Shown: positions 23,841 through 34,027, counted from the stretch's first letter. The stretch is 34,911 nucleotides of DNA from Haloarculaceae archaeon (GCA_018609945.1 JAHENO010000035.1:1-34911), one strand, 5' to 3'. Program-made: numbers and translations. The notes: generated by a model from the sequence alone, not told the origin.

Positions 23841-24232
23841 CGAACACATCAGGCAAGAAGAAGACGGCGATCGCACGCGCGACCATCCACGAGGGCCAGG
23901 GCCGGGTGCGGGTGAACTCCCGGCCGGTCGAACTGGTCGAACCGGAACTGGCGCGGCTGAAGATGCTCGAACCGTTCCGCATCGCTGGCGACGACCTCCG
24001 CGACGACGTCGACATCGACGTGACCGTCGAGGGCGGCGGCGTCATGGGGCAGGCCGACGCGACCCGGACTGCCATCGCCCGCGGACTGGTCGAGCACACG
24101 AGCGACGCCGAACTCCGCGACGCGTTCATGGAGTTCGACCGCTCGCTCCTGGTCAACGACGTCCGCCAGTCCGAATCCAAGAAGTGGGGCGGCCCCGGCG
24201 CGCGGGCCCGCTACCAGAAATCCTACCGGTGA
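23834..24232 (+). CDS. rps9: 30S ribosomal protein S9
   Basis: A 132-residue archaeal S9, whose C-terminal tail reaches the P-site tRNA. It begins [34 protein letters not shown]; '[25 protein letters not shown]' is the family core, and it ends '[18 protein letters not shown]' with the invariant terminal arginine. The basic tail contrasts with the generally acidic proteome. It overlaps L13 by 7 nt and ends 4 nt before rpoN. Confidence 0.97.
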   Translation: MVTNTSGKKKTAIARATIHEGQGRVRVNSRPVELVEPELARLKMLEPFRIAGDDLRDDVDIDVTVEGGGVMGQADATRTAIARGLVEHTSDAELRDAFMEFDRSLLVNDVRQSESKKWGGPGARARYQKSYR

Positions 24233-24236
24233 TACC

Positions 24237-24437
24237 ATGATGGTCCCAGTCCGGTGTTTCACCTGTGGCAACGTGGTCGGCGAACACTGGGAGGAGTTCA
24301 AGGCCCGGACCCGGGAGGCCGACGACCCCGAGAACCCCGAGGCGGTGCTCGACGACCTCGGCGTCGAACGGCACTGCTGTCGGCGGATGCTCGTCTCGCA
24401 CAAGGACCTGGTCGACATCGTGGCACCCTATCAATGA
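24237..24437 (+). CDS. rpoN: DNA-directed RNA polymerase subunit N (Rpo10)
   Basis: A 66-residue zinc-bundle subunit of archaeal RNA polymerase (Rpb10 homologue). The CxxC of '[17 protein letters not shown]' (Cys7, Cys10) and the paired cysteines in '[17 protein letters not shown]' form the zinc site. Two adjacent ATG codons (24237 and 24240) are possible starts; I took the first. The end overlaps rpoK by 4 nt. Confidence 0.96.
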   Translation: MMVPVRCFTCGNVVGEHWEEFKARTREADDPENPEAVLDDLGVERHCCRRMLVSHKDLVDIVAPYQ

Positions 24438-24619
24438 GCATGGCCGGGACCGACAACCGCTACGAGAAGGCGCGCATCATCGGCGCACGGGCCCTGCAGG
24501 TCGCCTACGGGGCGCCTGTGCTCGTCGAGACCGAGCAGACCCAGCCCATCCTCATCGCCGCCGAGGAGTACGACGCCGGCGTTCTCCCCTTCACGATCCG
24601 GCGGGGTGACGGCGAGTGA
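24434..24619 (+). CDS. rpoK: DNA-directed RNA polymerase subunit K (Rpo6)
   Basis: A 61-residue archaeal subunit K (Rpb6/omega homologue), which clamps the largest subunit during assembly. '[25 protein letters not shown]' is the diagnostic omega-fold segment and '[11 protein letters not shown]' the end. The track shows a longer ORF from 24254, but the ATG at 24434 overlaps the rpoN stop (ATGA) and gives the family N-terminus. It overlaps the enolase GTG start by 4 nt (GTGA). Confidence 0.95.
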   Translation: MSMAGTDNRYEKARIIGARALQVAYGAPVLVETEQTQPILIAAEEYDAGVLPFTIRRGDGE

Positions 24620-25818
24620 CGCTGATCACGGACGTCGCACTCCGGCGGGTACTGGACTCGCGTGGCAACGCCACGGTCGAGGCCGACGTCCACACCGAGA
24701 GCGGCGGCTTCGGCCGGGCGAAAGCCCCCTCGGGGGCGAGTACCGGCGAGTACGAGGCCATCGAACTGCCCGTCCAGCAGGCGATCGCACGGGCCCGCGA
24801 AGACGCCATTCCGCGCCTGGTCGGCGAGGTGTACGCGGGCGACCAGCGCGCGGTCGACGCCGCGCTCCACGCCGCCGACGGGACCGACGACTTCTCCCAC
24901 ATCGGCGCCAACAGCGCGGTCGCCATCTCGATGGCTGCCGCCAGGGCCGGCGCCGACGTGGCCGGCCTCCCACTGTTCCAGCACCTCGGGGGCACCTTCC
25001 GGGGGAACACCTTCCCGGTCCCGCTGGGCAACGTCATCGGCGGCGGGGAACACGCCGCCGAGGCGACGGCCATCCAGGAGTTCCTCGCGGCACCGGTCGG
25101 CGCCCCCAGCGTCGAGGAGGCGGTGTTCGCGAACGCGGCCGTCCACGAGACGGCCGCCGACGTCCTCGCGGACCGCGGCGTCGCCTGCGGCAAGGGCGAC
25201 GAGGGTGCCTGGGCACCCCCGGTCGAGGACGCCGTCGCCTTCGAGGTGATGGCCGAGGTCGTCGAAACCGTCACCGAGGAGGTCGGCTTCGAGATCCGCT
25301 TCGGGCTCGACGTCGCCGCCGCCGAACTGTACGACGCGGAGGCGGGCGGCTACGTCTACGGCGACCGCGTCCGCGACACCGACGAACAGATCGAGTACGT
25401 CGCGGACCTGGTCGACGAGTACGGCCTGGCGTACGTCGAGGACCCTCTCGACGAAGACGACTACGACGGCTTTGCGCGACTCACGGAGAGGGTCGGCGAC
25501 CGGACGCTGGTCTGTGGAGACGACCTCTTCGTGACGAACGTCTCGCGTCTGGAACGGGGCATCGAGGAGGGTGCGGGGAACAGCATCCTCGTCAAGCCCA
25601 ACCAGATCGGGACGCTCTCGGACGCGGTCGACGCGGTCGAACTCGCGGTCGGTGCGGGCTACGACCCGGTCATCTCCCACCGGAGCGGCGAAACGGAGGA
25701 CACGACCATCGCACACCTCGCCGTCGGGACCGACGCCCCCTACATCAAGACGGGGACGGTCGGCGGCGAGCGCACGGCGAAGCTGAACGAACTCATCAGG
25801 ATCGAACACAACGCATGA
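24616..25818 (+). CDS. eno: Enolase (phosphopyruvate hydratase)
   Basis: A 400-residue enolase that interconverts 2-phosphoglycerate and phosphoenolpyruvate. It begins (GTG) [27 protein letters not shown]. 'GASTGEYEA' is the active-site loop; '[17 protein letters not shown]', '[14 protein letters not shown]', the '[11 protein letters not shown]' metal-ligand region, '[16 protein letters not shown]' with the catalytic Lys and '[19 protein letters not shown]' are intact. The GTG start overlaps the rpoK TGA. Its place inside a ribosomal/RNA polymerase cluster is usual for archaea. Its own end overlaps rps2 by 4 nt. Confidence 0.97.
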   Translation: MTLITDVALRRVLDSRGNATVEADVHTESGGFGRAKAPSGASTGEYEAIELPVQQAIARAREDAIPRLVGEVYAGDQRAVDAALHAADGTDDFSHIGANSAVAISMAAARAGADVAGLPLFQHLGGTFRGNTFPVPLGNVIGGGEHAAEATAIQEFLAAPVGAPSVEEAVFANAAVHETAADVLADRGVACGKGDEGAWAPPVEDAVAFEVMAEVVETVTEEVGFEIRFGLDVAAAELYDAEAGGYVYGDRVRDTDEQIEYVADLVDEYGLAYVEDPLDEDDYDGFARLTERVGDRTLVCGDDLFVTNVSRLERGIEEGAGNSILVKPNQIGTLSDAVDAVELAVGAGYDPVISHRSGETEDTTIAHLAVGTDAPYIKTGTVGGERTAKLNELIRIEHNA

Positions 25819-26597
25819 GCGGAAACGACGACGAAGGCCTCGACGCGTCCGAATCGGACGTCGACCCGGAGCCAGCCGGCGAGGCTGGCGCCGTAGTGGA
25901 GACGGCCGAGGAGGGCGCGGAGGCCACGACCGAGGAATCGCCCGCCGAGGCCGCGGAGGCCGAGGCCGAACCCGACGCGGGACCGGACCTGGACGAGGAC
26001 GTCATGCCCGACGAGGAGGCCGACCTCCTCATCCCGGTCGACGACTACCTGGGGGCCGGCGTCCACATCGGCACCCAGCAGAAGACGAAGGACATGGAGC
26101 GGTTCATCCACCGCGTCAGGACCGACGGGCTGTACGTGCTGGACATCTCCATGACCGACCGGCGCATCCGGACTGCCGCGGACTTCCTGGCCAACTACGA
26201 CGCCGAGCAGATCCTCGTGGCGTCCTCGCGCCAGTACGGCCGGTTCCCGGCCGAGAAGTTCGCCGAGGCCGTCGGCGCGCGTGCCCGGACGGGCCGGTTC
26301 ATCCCCGGCACCTTGACCAACCCGAAGTACGACGGCTACATCGAACCCGACGTGGTCGTGGTGACCGACCCAATCGGCGACTCACAGGCCGTCAAGGAGG
26401 CCATCACGGTCGGCATCCCGGTCATCGCGATGTGCGACTCGAACAACACCACCAGCAACGTCGACCTCGTCGTGCCCACGAACAACAAGGGCCGCAAGGC
26501 GCTGTCGGTCGTCTACTGGTTGCTCGCCAACGAGACGCTCGACCGGCGGGGCGCCGAACCCGCCTACGCCCTCGAGGACTTCGAGAGCGAGATCTAA
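25815..26597 (+). CDS. rps2: 30S ribosomal protein S2
   Basis: A 260-residue archaeal S2 with an unusually long acidic N-terminal extension of about 70 residues ('[16 protein letters not shown]...[15 protein letters not shown]') before the conserved core '[41 protein letters not shown]'. '[23 protein letters not shown]', 'PGTLTNP', '[32 protein letters not shown]' and '[14 protein letters not shown]'-like segments complete the fold. The ATG at 25815 overlaps the enolase stop (ATGA). It is the last gene of the cluster; 'gtcgg-t-ccgac' (26611-26621) follows. Confidence 0.96.
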   Translation: MSGNDDEGLDASESDVDPEPAGEAGAVVETAEEGAEATTEESPAEAAEAEAEPDAGPDLDEDVMPDEEADLLIPVDDYLGAGVHIGTQQKTKDMERFIHRVRTDGLYVLDISMTDRRIRTAADFLANYDAEQILVASSRQYGRFPAEKFAEAVGARARTGRFIPGTLTNPKYDGYIEPDVVVVTDPIGDSQAVKEAITVGIPVIAMCDSNNTTSNVDLVVPTNNKGRKALSVVYWLLANETLDRRGAEPAYALEDFESEI

Positions 26598-26660
26598 AAC
26601 GGGCAGTGTCGGTCCGACCCCGAGACTAGGGATTCTTCCGTCATAAGCGTACTGGAGGTA

Positions 26661-26668
26661 TCTTTTTG
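26661..26668 (+). promoter_or_regulatory. TATA box of the CBS-zinc-ribbon gene
   Basis: 'tctttttg', ending 25 nt before the ATG at 26693. It supports that start over the track ATG at 26666, which would lie inside the TATA region. Confidence 0.5.
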
Positions 26669-26692
26669 CCCGCGAGCGCTATACATTCACAC

Positions 26693-27259
26693 ATGAACAC
26701 GGAGGTGACGGTACGGGAGATGATGGACCGGGAGTACGTGGGGGTCAGCGAGTCCGACGACCTTGTGGAGACCGTCGAATTGCTGCTCCGCGAGGGTGCC
26801 GAGACGGCTGTCGTGTTGCGTGGCAGCGAACCCGTCGGCGTCGTCACCGAACGGGACGTCCTCGCACTCCTGGTCGAGGGTCCGGAACCGCAGTCGGCGA
26901 CCGTGGCCGACGCGATGACCGAGAGCATCCCGACGATCGAGCCCGACGCCTCGCTGGAGGCGGCAGCGGACAGGATGTCCACCCGCGAGGCACGCCGGCT
27001 GGTGGTCACCAACGGCGGCGAGCCGCTGGGCGTGATCACGGAACACGACCTCCTCACGAGCCGGACCCACGAGCCGAGCCAGGGAATGGGCGAGGCGCCC
27101 GTCGAGACTGGCCCCGGCACCGCCATGGCCATGGACGCCGAAACCGAGGCCGAAGATACCTTCGAGGACCAGGGCATCTGCGAGGTCTGTGGAACGTTCA
27201 CCCGCGACCTGGCCGCGTTCAACGGCCAGTTGCTCTGTAGTGACTGCCGGGACATGTAA
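26693..27259 (+). CDS. CBS-pair protein with C-terminal zinc ribbon
   Basis: A 188-residue cytoplasmic protein. Two CBS repeats occupy about residues 1-125 ('VREMMDREYVGVSESDDLVETVELLL' and 'VADAMTESIPTIEPDASLEAAADRM', each ending in a 'PVGVVTERDVLALL' / 'PLGVITEHDLLTS' strand-helix). CBS pairs usually bind adenosine nucleotides and sense energy state. An acidic linker leads to a C-terminal 'CEVCGTF...LLCSDC' motif (two CxxC pairs about 17 residues apart) that should hold zinc. Such fusions suggest a regulatory protein contacting nucleic acid or another protein; the target is unknown. The start was placed at 26693. It is followed by a terminator-like hairpin. Confidence 0.88.
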   Translation: MNTEVTVREMMDREYVGVSESDDLVETVELLLREGAETAVVLRGSEPVGVVTERDVLALLVEGPEPQSATVADAMTESIPTIEPDASLEAAADRMSTREARRLVVTNGGEPLGVITEHDLLTSRTHEPSQGMGEAPVETGPGTAMAMDAETEAEDTFEDQGICEVCGTFTRDLAAFNGQLLCSDCRDM

Positions 27260-27275
27260 TGGGTGGTGCAGACTT

Positions 27276-27320
27276 CCGACCCGGCAGGAGGTCGGTGAAG
27301 GGGAAGGAGCGGCAAATTTT
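27276..27320 (+). terminator. Terminator-like hairpin after the CBS gene
   Basis: 'ccgacc' (27276-27281) and 'ggtcgg' (27290-27295) form a perfect 6-bp stem, followed 20 nt later by 'aaatttt' (27314-27320). It precedes the TATA box of the second importer operon. Confidence 0.4.
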
Positions 27321-27340
27321 CCGTACACGCCAGCGAAGAG

Positions 27341-27346
27341 TTTAAT
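27341..27346 (+). promoter_or_regulatory. TATA box of the second HAAT operon
   Basis: 'tttaat' preceded by the BRE-like 'cgaagag', ending 25 nt before the ATG at 27371. Confidence 0.65.
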
Positions 27347-27370
27347 CCTGGCCGGTGTCTCGTCGCTCCC

Positions 27371-28483
27371 ATGGGCGTAAGCGAATCGTACGAGCGCGGA
27401 CGCGACCTGTTCCAGTCAAATCCGATCGGGTTCGTGCTCGGACTCGCGGTCGTCATACTGGTGCTGGATATGGTGCGGAAGCTGGTGACCGGGGACGTGA
27501 CTGTCGCACGGTTCGGCCTCGTGCTCAAGGCGGGCGTCATGCGCGGCATGGTCATCGGCCTGGCGGGGATCGGGCTGTCGTTGACCTACAGCATCCTGAA
27601 CTTCGCGAACTTCGCACACGGCGATTACCTCACGAGCGGCGCCTTCTCCGGCATGGCGGTCTCGTACCTGATCGCCGGTAACTTCGGGCGCGACGCGAGT
27701 ATCGGCGCGCTCTTGCTGGTCGGAACCGGCGGGTCGGTGTTCGGCGGCGCCCTGGGCGTGGGTGCGGTCACTGCCCCTGTCGCGGTGCTGGCCGGACTGA
27801 TCGTGGCTGGCGTCGCGACCATCGGGCTGACGCTGCTGGTCGACAGGTACGTGTTCAAACCCATCAGGGACCGGTCGGGGATCACGCTGCTGATCACCAG
27901 CATCGGCGTCGCCTTCGTCCTCCGGTATCTCATCCTGTTCGTGTTCGGTGGTTCGAAACGGGGGGTCACCGCCGAACAGCCATCGCTGTCGGTCGGCGTC
28001 CCCGGCGGCGCCGTCGAGATCGGTACCCACGACGTCGCGCTGTTCGTCGTCGCCGGAGTCCTCATGGCCGGTATCCACCTGCTCTTGCAGAACACCAAAC
28101 TCGGGAAGGCGATGCGCGCGATGTCCGACAACGAGGACCTGGCCCGCGTGACGGGCATCCCCACGGAGCGGGTCGTCAGATACACCTGGATCATCGGCGG
28201 CGGCCTCACGGGTGTCGCCGGTTACATGTTCGTTCTCTGGAAGGGGACGCTGGGCTTTTTCGACGGGTGGCTCCTCCTGTTGCTGGTGTTCGCAGCGGTC
28301 ATCCTCGGCGGAATAGGATCCATTTACGGGGCCATCGTCGGGGGGCTGGTCATCGGGATCACCTTCAGCATGGCGCCGATCTGGATCCCCAGCGCCTTCG
28401 GCCGCGCCGCCGCGTTCGTCGTGATGATCGTCATCCTGATCGTCAAACCCGAAGGCATCTTCGGGGGGACCTCGACAGCATGA
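27371..28483 (+). CDS. livH: HAAT ABC importer permease LivH (second system)
   Basis: A 370-residue LivH-family permease, about 75 residues longer than the copy in the first system. An extra N-terminal region with its own hydrophobic span ('IGFVLGLAVVILVLDMV', residues 18-34) precedes the usual core 'SLTYSILNFANFAHGDYLTSGAF'. A Gly-rich extracellular-facing loop ('LVGTGGSVFGGALGVGAV') is also inserted. Later landmarks 'LLITSIGVAFVLRYLI', 'GKAMRAMSDNEDLARVTGIP' and 'GGIGSIYGAIVGGLVIGI' are normal. It is the first gene of the operon; its TGA overlaps the livM ATG by 4 nt. It forms the membrane channel with LivM. Confidence 0.93.
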   Translation: MGVSESYERGRDLFQSNPIGFVLGLAVVILVLDMVRKLVTGDVTVARFGLVLKAGVMRGMVIGLAGIGLSLTYSILNFANFAHGDYLTSGAFSGMAVSYLIAGNFGRDASIGALLLVGTGGSVFGGALGVGAVTAPVAVLAGLIVAGVATIGLTLLVDRYVFKPIRDRSGITLLITSIGVAFVLRYLILFVFGGSKRGVTAEQPSLSVGVPGGAVEIGTHDVALFVVAGVLMAGIHLLLQNTKLGKAMRAMSDNEDLARVTGIPTERVVRYTWIIGGGLTGVAGYMFVLWKGTLGFFDGWLLLLLVFAAVILGGIGSIYGAIVGGLVIGITFSMAPIWIPSAFGRAAAFVVMIVILIVKPEGIFGGTSTA

Positions 28484-29820
28484 GCGACGCCACGGACTCG
28501 CAGGGCCTGGCCGGGCGTCTCTGGGGTCGAGACCCGGTGAAGGTCCTCGCGCTGCTCGCAGTCATCTACGCCGTCTACATCGCGCTCGGCCTCGCCATCG
28601 GGTTCGAAATCCGCGGGCAGATCAACTCCATCGCCACGCTGACCTTCTACATCGGGGTGTTCGGGATCATGGCGCTGGCGCTGAACCTCCACTGGGGCTA
28701 TACCGGCCTGTTCAACATCGGCATCGTCGGCTTCATGGCCATCGGCATCTACACGATGGCAGTCGTCTCGAAGCCGGCCGCGGAGACGGCCAGCCAGGTC
28801 GGCGGTCTCGGCGCGCCGCTGTGGGTCGGGATGCTCGCCGGCATGGTCGCAGCGGCAGTGCTTGGCCTGCTTGTCGCACTGCCCGCGCTGCGGTTGCGCG
28901 CGGACTATCTGGCGATCGTCACGATTGCCTTCAGCGAGATTGTCCGGTTTACGCTCCTCTCGCGGACCTTCCAGGAGTTCCGGATCGGCGACCGGACGAT
29001 CGGCCTGGGTGGGGGATCGGGGTTGCTCCTGCCGTTCAATCCCCTGCAGTCGTTCCTGGACGTCACCCGGCTGAACGTGCTCCAGGACGCCCTGGTCGGG
29101 CTGGCGGAACCGATAATCGGCGGCAATGCCGACGCCGTCATCAACAGTTTCCTGTACGGCGTGTTGTTGCTCGTGATCGTGGCCATCTACTACGTAGTGC
29201 TGACCCGCATCGGTCGGTCGCCGTTCGGGCGCGTCCTGAAGGCGATCAGGGAGGACGAGGACGCGACGAAGGCCCTCGGGAAGGACACCAACGTCGTGAA
29301 GACGAAGGCGTTTATGCTGGGCTGTGCGCTGATGGGCCTGGGGGGCGTGCTCTGGTACATGCAATCGGGCGCGATCACGCCCAACACATTCCGTCCGCGG
29401 CTCACCTTCTTCATCTGGATCGCGCTCATCATCGGCGGGGCCGGGTCGAACACGGGGAGCGTGATGGGCGGGGCGGTCTTCGCAGCAGCCCTCTTCCAGG
29501 GGCCGCGGTATCTCCAGAACCTCGTCGAGAGCGCCGTCGAGGTCGACGCCCCGTCCAATTTCGCCGGCGCGGTCGCTCCCATCTTCGACTCGCTCTCGGT
29601 CAATCCCTTCCTGTTCTACGTCATCGACAACGTCCGGCAACTCCAGCTCGTGTTCATGGGGCTGGTCCTCATCTGGCTGATGCACAACAGGCCGTCCGGC
29701 ATGCTCGGTCACCGGAAAGAGGCGGCCGCCAGCGTCTCGCTGACACGCCGCCCGGCCGGCCAGACCACTGCAGCCGACGGCGGTCGGCCGGGCGCCGGTG
29801 GGGGTGACGGCGATGAGTGA
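28480..29820 (+). CDS. livM: HAAT ABC importer permease LivM (second system)
   Basis: A 446-residue LivM permease. The track ORF starts at 28267; the ATG at 28480 overlaps the livH stop (ATGA) and begins MSDATDSQGLAGRLWGRDPVKVLALLAVIYAVYIALGLAIGFEI. The hallmark 'MALALNLHWGYTGLFNIGIVGFMAIG' and the coupling region 'FGRVLKAIREDEDATKALGKDTNVVKTKAFML' are present. The protein is about 100 residues longer than the first-system LivM, mainly through loops ('NPLQSFLDVTRLNVLQDALVGL') and a hydrophilic C-terminal tail of about 45 residues. The end overlaps livG by 8 nt. Confidence 0.93.
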   Translation: MSDATDSQGLAGRLWGRDPVKVLALLAVIYAVYIALGLAIGFEIRGQINSIATLTFYIGVFGIMALALNLHWGYTGLFNIGIVGFMAIGIYTMAVVSKPAAETASQVGGLGAPLWVGMLAGMVAAAVLGLLVALPALRLRADYLAIVTIAFSEIVRFTLLSRTFQEFRIGDRTIGLGGGSGLLLPFNPLQSFLDVTRLNVLQDALVGLAEPIIGGNADAVINSFLYGVLLLVIVAIYYVVLTRIGRSPFGRVLKAIREDEDATKALGKDTNVVKTKAFMLGCALMGLGGVLWYMQSGAITPNTFRPRLTFFIWIALIIGGAGSNTGSVMGGAVFAAALFQGPRYLQNLVESAVEVDAPSNFAGAVAPIFDSLSVNPFLFYVIDNVRQLQLVFMGLVLIWLMHNRPSGMLGHRKEAAASVSLTRRPAGQTTAADGGRPGAGGGDGDE

Positions 29821-30682
29821 TACCGAAGTCGAGACCGATCCGGAACCGTCGGCGTCGGGGGCTATGCGCGATTCGGGGGCGGTCGAAGGGGAGACTGGCC
29901 CGGAGGAACTGGCCGACGTCTCACTGCGCATCGAGAATCTCCGCAAGGAGTTCGGCGGAATCGTGGCGGTCGACGACGCGTCCTTCGCCGTCGAGTCCGG
30001 GACGATCACCGGTCTCATCGGTCCCAACGGGGCCGGGAAATCGACGACGTTCAACTGCGTGACGGGGGTCTACGAGCCGACGGCCGGGACTGTCTACTTC
30101 GAGGGCGAAGACATCACCGGCCTCGCGCCCCACGCCGTCGCAAACAAGGGGCTGGTCCGGACCTTCCAGATCGCCCGCGAACTCAGGGAGATGACGGTAC
30201 TCGAGAACCTGATGCTCGCGCCGAAAGGCCAGCGCGGCGAGGCGCTGTGGCGGTCCCTGCTCCCGTTTTTCCGCAACGAGGTCGTCGAGCAGGAGACGGA
30301 GATTCTGGAACGGTGCTGGGAGACACTGGACTTTTTCGAGATCGACCACCTGGCCGACGAGTACGCCAAGAACCTCTCAGGGGGCCAGCGGAAACTCCTG
30401 GAACTCGCCCGGGCCCTGTTGACCGATCCGGAGATGCTCCTGCTCGACGAGCCCTTCGCCGGGGTCAACCCCTCGCTCGAGGAGCGACTGCTCACCCACA
30501 TCCACGACCTCCAGGAGGAAGGGTACACGTTCCTGATCGTCGAACACGACATGGACCTGATCATGCAACACTGCGAGCGTATCATCGTGATGCACCAGGG
30601 GAAGGTACTCACCGAGGGGACGCCGGCAGACATCCGGTCGGACGAGGAGGTCATCGAAGCGTACCTGGGAGGTGAGGTATGA
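29813..30682 (+). CDS. livG: HAAT ABC importer ATP-binding protein LivG (second system)
   Basis: A 289-residue LivG ATPase with an acidic N-terminal extension of about 40 residues before 'LRIENLRKEFGGIVAVDDASF'. Walker A 'GPNGAGKSTTFN', 'LVRTFQIARELREMTVLENLML', signature 'LSGGQRKLLELARALL', Walker B 'MLLLDEPFAGVNP' and the switch 'LIVEHDMDLIMQ' are intact. The ATG at 29813 was preferred to the track start at 29798. It overlaps livM by 8 nt and livF by 4 nt. Confidence 0.95.
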   Translation: MSDTEVETDPEPSASGAMRDSGAVEGETGPEELADVSLRIENLRKEFGGIVAVDDASFAVESGTITGLIGPNGAGKSTTFNCVTGVYEPTAGTVYFEGEDITGLAPHAVANKGLVRTFQIARELREMTVLENLMLAPKGQRGEALWRSLLPFFRNEVVEQETEILERCWETLDFFEIDHLADEYAKNLSGGQRKLLELARALLTDPEMLLLDEPFAGVNPSLEERLLTHIHDLQEEGYTFLIVEHDMDLIMQHCERIIVMHQGKVLTEGTPADIRSDEEVIEAYLGGEV

Positions 30683-31443
30683 GCGACGTGGAAGCCGCGG
30701 ACGGCGTCCGCGCCAAGACGACCATCGACACCTGGGAGGATAGCCTCCTGAAGGTTCGGAGCCTCGACGCAGGGTACGGCGACCTGCAGATTCTCGCGGA
30801 CGTGGACGTCGACGTCCGCGAGGGCGAGTACATCACGGTCGTCGGCCCCAACGGGGCCGGGAAGTCGACGGTGATGAAGTCGGTGTTCGGGCTGACGACA
30901 CACATGGACGGGCGCATCTACTTCGAGGACAGAGACATCACGGAGATGCCCCCCGAGGAGATCATCACCGTCGGCGTCGGTTACGTTCCCCAGAACGAGA
31001 ACGTCTTCGGCGGGCTGACCGTCGAGGAGAACCTGGAGATGGGCGCGTACATCCTGGACGAGGTGCCCACGGAGGCGATGGAAGCCGTCTACGACCGGTT
31101 CCCGATCCTCCGGGAGCGGAAAGACCAGAAGGCGGGCAACCTCTCGGGCGGGCAACAGCAGATGGTGGCGATGGGGCGTGCGCTGATGCTCGAACCCGAA
31201 CTCCTCCTGCTCGACGAACCCTCGGCCGGACTGGCGCCGGACCTCGTCGACGACATGTTCGACCGGATCGACCGCATCAACGACGACGGCACCGCCATCC
31301 TGATGGTCGAACAGAACGCCAAGGAGGCCCTCCGGCGGTGTGACCGGGGGTACGTGCTGGTCAACGGACAGAACCGCTACGAGGACGCTGGCGAGACGCT
31401 GCTCAACGACCAGAAGGTCCGCCAGGACTTCCTGGGTGGGTAG
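30679..31443 (+). CDS. livF: HAAT ABC importer ATP-binding protein LivF (second system)
   Basis: A 254-residue LivF ATPase, partner of LivG. Walker A 'GPNGAGKSTVMKS', 'GVGYVPQNENVFGGLTVEENLEMG', signature 'LSGGQQQMVAMGRALM', Walker B 'LLLLDEPSAGLAPD' and the switch 'LMVEQNAKEALR' are visible. It closes the operon, starting within the livG stop (ATGA). Its stop faces the convergent substrate-binding protein gene across 78 nt. Confidence 0.95.
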   Translation: MSDVEAADGVRAKTTIDTWEDSLLKVRSLDAGYGDLQILADVDVDVREGEYITVVGPNGAGKSTVMKSVFGLTTHMDGRIYFEDRDITEMPPEEIITVGVGYVPQNENVFGGLTVEENLEMGAYILDEVPTEAMEAVYDRFPILRERKDQKAGNLSGGQQQMVAMGRALMLEPELLLLDEPSAGLAPDLVDDMFDRIDRINDDGTAILMVEQNAKEALRRCDRGYVLVNGQNRYEDAGETLLNDQKVRQDFLGG

Positions 31444-31479
31444 GGGAACAGTTTCCTCAGCGACTCCGGCTGACCGCCA

Positions 31480-31500
31480 ACAACGAAAAACCGAGACTAC
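31480..31500 (-). terminator. T-rich stretch downstream of the second substrate-binding protein gene
   Basis: On the minus strand this reads through 'tctcggtttttcgttg', a T5 run about 35 nt past the stop codon at 31522. T-rich 3' ends are typical of archaeal termination. Confidence 0.35.
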
Positions 31501-31521
31501 GCGGCCAGACGCCCCGCTAGT

Positions 31522-32895
<1,374 letters not shown>

Positions 32896-32918
32896 ATCTG
32901 CAATTTCATGTCTGGACA

Positions 32919-32929
32919 CTATAAAAATA
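32919..32929 (-). promoter_or_regulatory. Strong TATA box of the second substrate-binding protein gene
   Basis: Reads 'tatttttatag' on the minus strand, 24 nt before the ATG at 32895. It is among the best TATA matches in the window and shows the SBP is transcribed separately from its importer. Confidence 0.7.
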
Positions 32930-32993
32930 GCCTTTTTAATCACTGCCTAGGTGCCCACCACCAGCTTTTTCGGACTGTGAGCAAAGGTCGGCT

Positions 32994-33019
32994 GGGTAAC
33001 CAGGCAACACCGGGGTAAC
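32994..33019 (+). promoter_or_regulatory. Direct repeat upstream of the DUF3179 promoter
   Basis: 'gggtaac' at 32994-33000 and 33013-33019, start-to-start 19 nt, directly upstream of the TATA box at 33028. A possible activator site; no protein is known to bind it. Confidence 0.3.
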
Positions 33020-33027
33020 ATGGCCGC

Positions 33028-33036
33028 ATAAATAAC
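33028..33036 (+). promoter_or_regulatory. TATA box of the DUF3179 gene
   Basis: 'ataaataac', ending 22 nt before the GTG start at 33058. Leaderless spacing. Confidence 0.6.
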
Positions 33037-33057
33037 CCGCCCCCCCTATTCGAAAGT

Positions 33058-33978
33058 GTGCACAGACGGACGTTTCTGGCCGCTCTCGGTGCGACCGCCC
33101 CCCTCTCCGGCTGTCTCTCGGGGACCGAGGAGGCGACACCGACAGCGGACACCGGGAGGACCCCGTCGGGGACACCCGGCCCCGCTGCTGGCGCGGAACC
33201 GACGCCGGGAACGCCCGCGAACAGCGCGTCCGCCGAGGGCACGTCCAACGAGGCCGAGAACACGGCCAACGTGACCGATCTGGGATCGTTCGGCGTGCCG
33301 ACGACGATCTGTGAGGAGGAGATCCGGCCGGATCCCGGCATCTACGCGATCATCGAGCCGGCCTTCGCCGATGACTGGTCGACCCACGACGTGGACAGCA
33401 CGTACTGGTACGACGCACAATCGGAGGGACTCGCGGACGAACAGACCGTCATCGGGCTGACGACCGGAGACGGTGCGAGGGCCTACCCCCTGACGGTCCT
33501 CAATATCCACGAGGTGATCAACGACACGGTCGAGGTGCCCGTCCTCGTCACGTTCTGTCCGCTCTGCCGGAGCGGGATGGTCGCGGACCGCCGCCTCGGA
33601 GGCGACCCGACGGAGTTTGCCGTCTCCGGGTTGCTCTGGCAGCCCGAACGCATCCAGAGCGTGGCCAGCGAGCAGCGCAACCGGACCTTCGGCGCGTCGG
33701 CCACTGGCGGCGAGGAGACGTCAGTCCGGCACAGCGGCAATCTCGTCATGTACGACGCGGCGACGGGGACCTACTGGAGTCAGATACTCGCAAAGGGCAT
33801 CTGCGGCCCGGAGGCCGGCACTGAACTCGATATCGTCCCCTCTGCGGTGGCAAGCTGGGGCGAGTGGCGCGACCGCCACCCCGGAACCGAGGTGTTGCTG
33901 CCGCCACCACACTCCGCGACGGTCACACCTGGGACGGTTCTGGGCGCTGCCGGGGAGACGACCGACCAGTCCGAGTGA
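33058..33978 (+). CDS. DUF3179 domain lipoprotein
   Basis: A 306-residue exported protein starting with GTG. The Tat motif 'RRTFLAALG' and the lipobox 'PLSGC' (Cys19) predict a lipid-anchored Tat substrate. A Thr/Pro/Gly-rich linker (about residues 20-75) leads to the DUF3179 domain, recognised by 'GARAYPLTVLNIHEVINDTVEVPVLVTFCPLCRSGMV' and the later 'FGASATGGEETSVRHSGNLVMYDAATGTYWSQILAKGICG'. The family's function is unknown to me; the 'FCPLC' CxxC and a further cysteine in 'ICG' suggest metal or redox chemistry outside the cell (inference). The GTG is supported by a TATA box 22 nt upstream; no in-frame ATG gives the signal. It is divergent from the second substrate-binding protein gene. Confidence 0.9.
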   Translation: MHRRTFLAALGATAPLSGCLSGTEEATPTADTGRTPSGTPGPAAGAEPTPGTPANSASAEGTSNEAENTANVTDLGSFGVPTTICEEEIRPDPGIYAIIEPAFADDWSTHDVDSTYWYDAQSEGLADEQTVIGLTTGDGARAYPLTVLNIHEVINDTVEVPVLVTFCPLCRSGMVADRRLGGDPTEFAVSGLLWQPERIQSVASEQRNRTFGASATGGEETSVRHSGNLVMYDAATGTYWSQILAKGICGPEAGTELDIVPSAVASWGEWRDRHPGTEVLLPPPHSATVTPGTVLGAAGETTDQSE

Positions 33979-34027
33979 GCGGAAGTGTGGGGCCAGCCCA
34001 GTCCCGCCCGGCTCGGCCCGACCCGGA

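Noticed and set aside
28324-30054. 576-residue minus-strand ORF across livM/livG
   Set aside because: Antisense shadow; composition (H, R, Q, E rich) is that of reversed hydrophobic codons.
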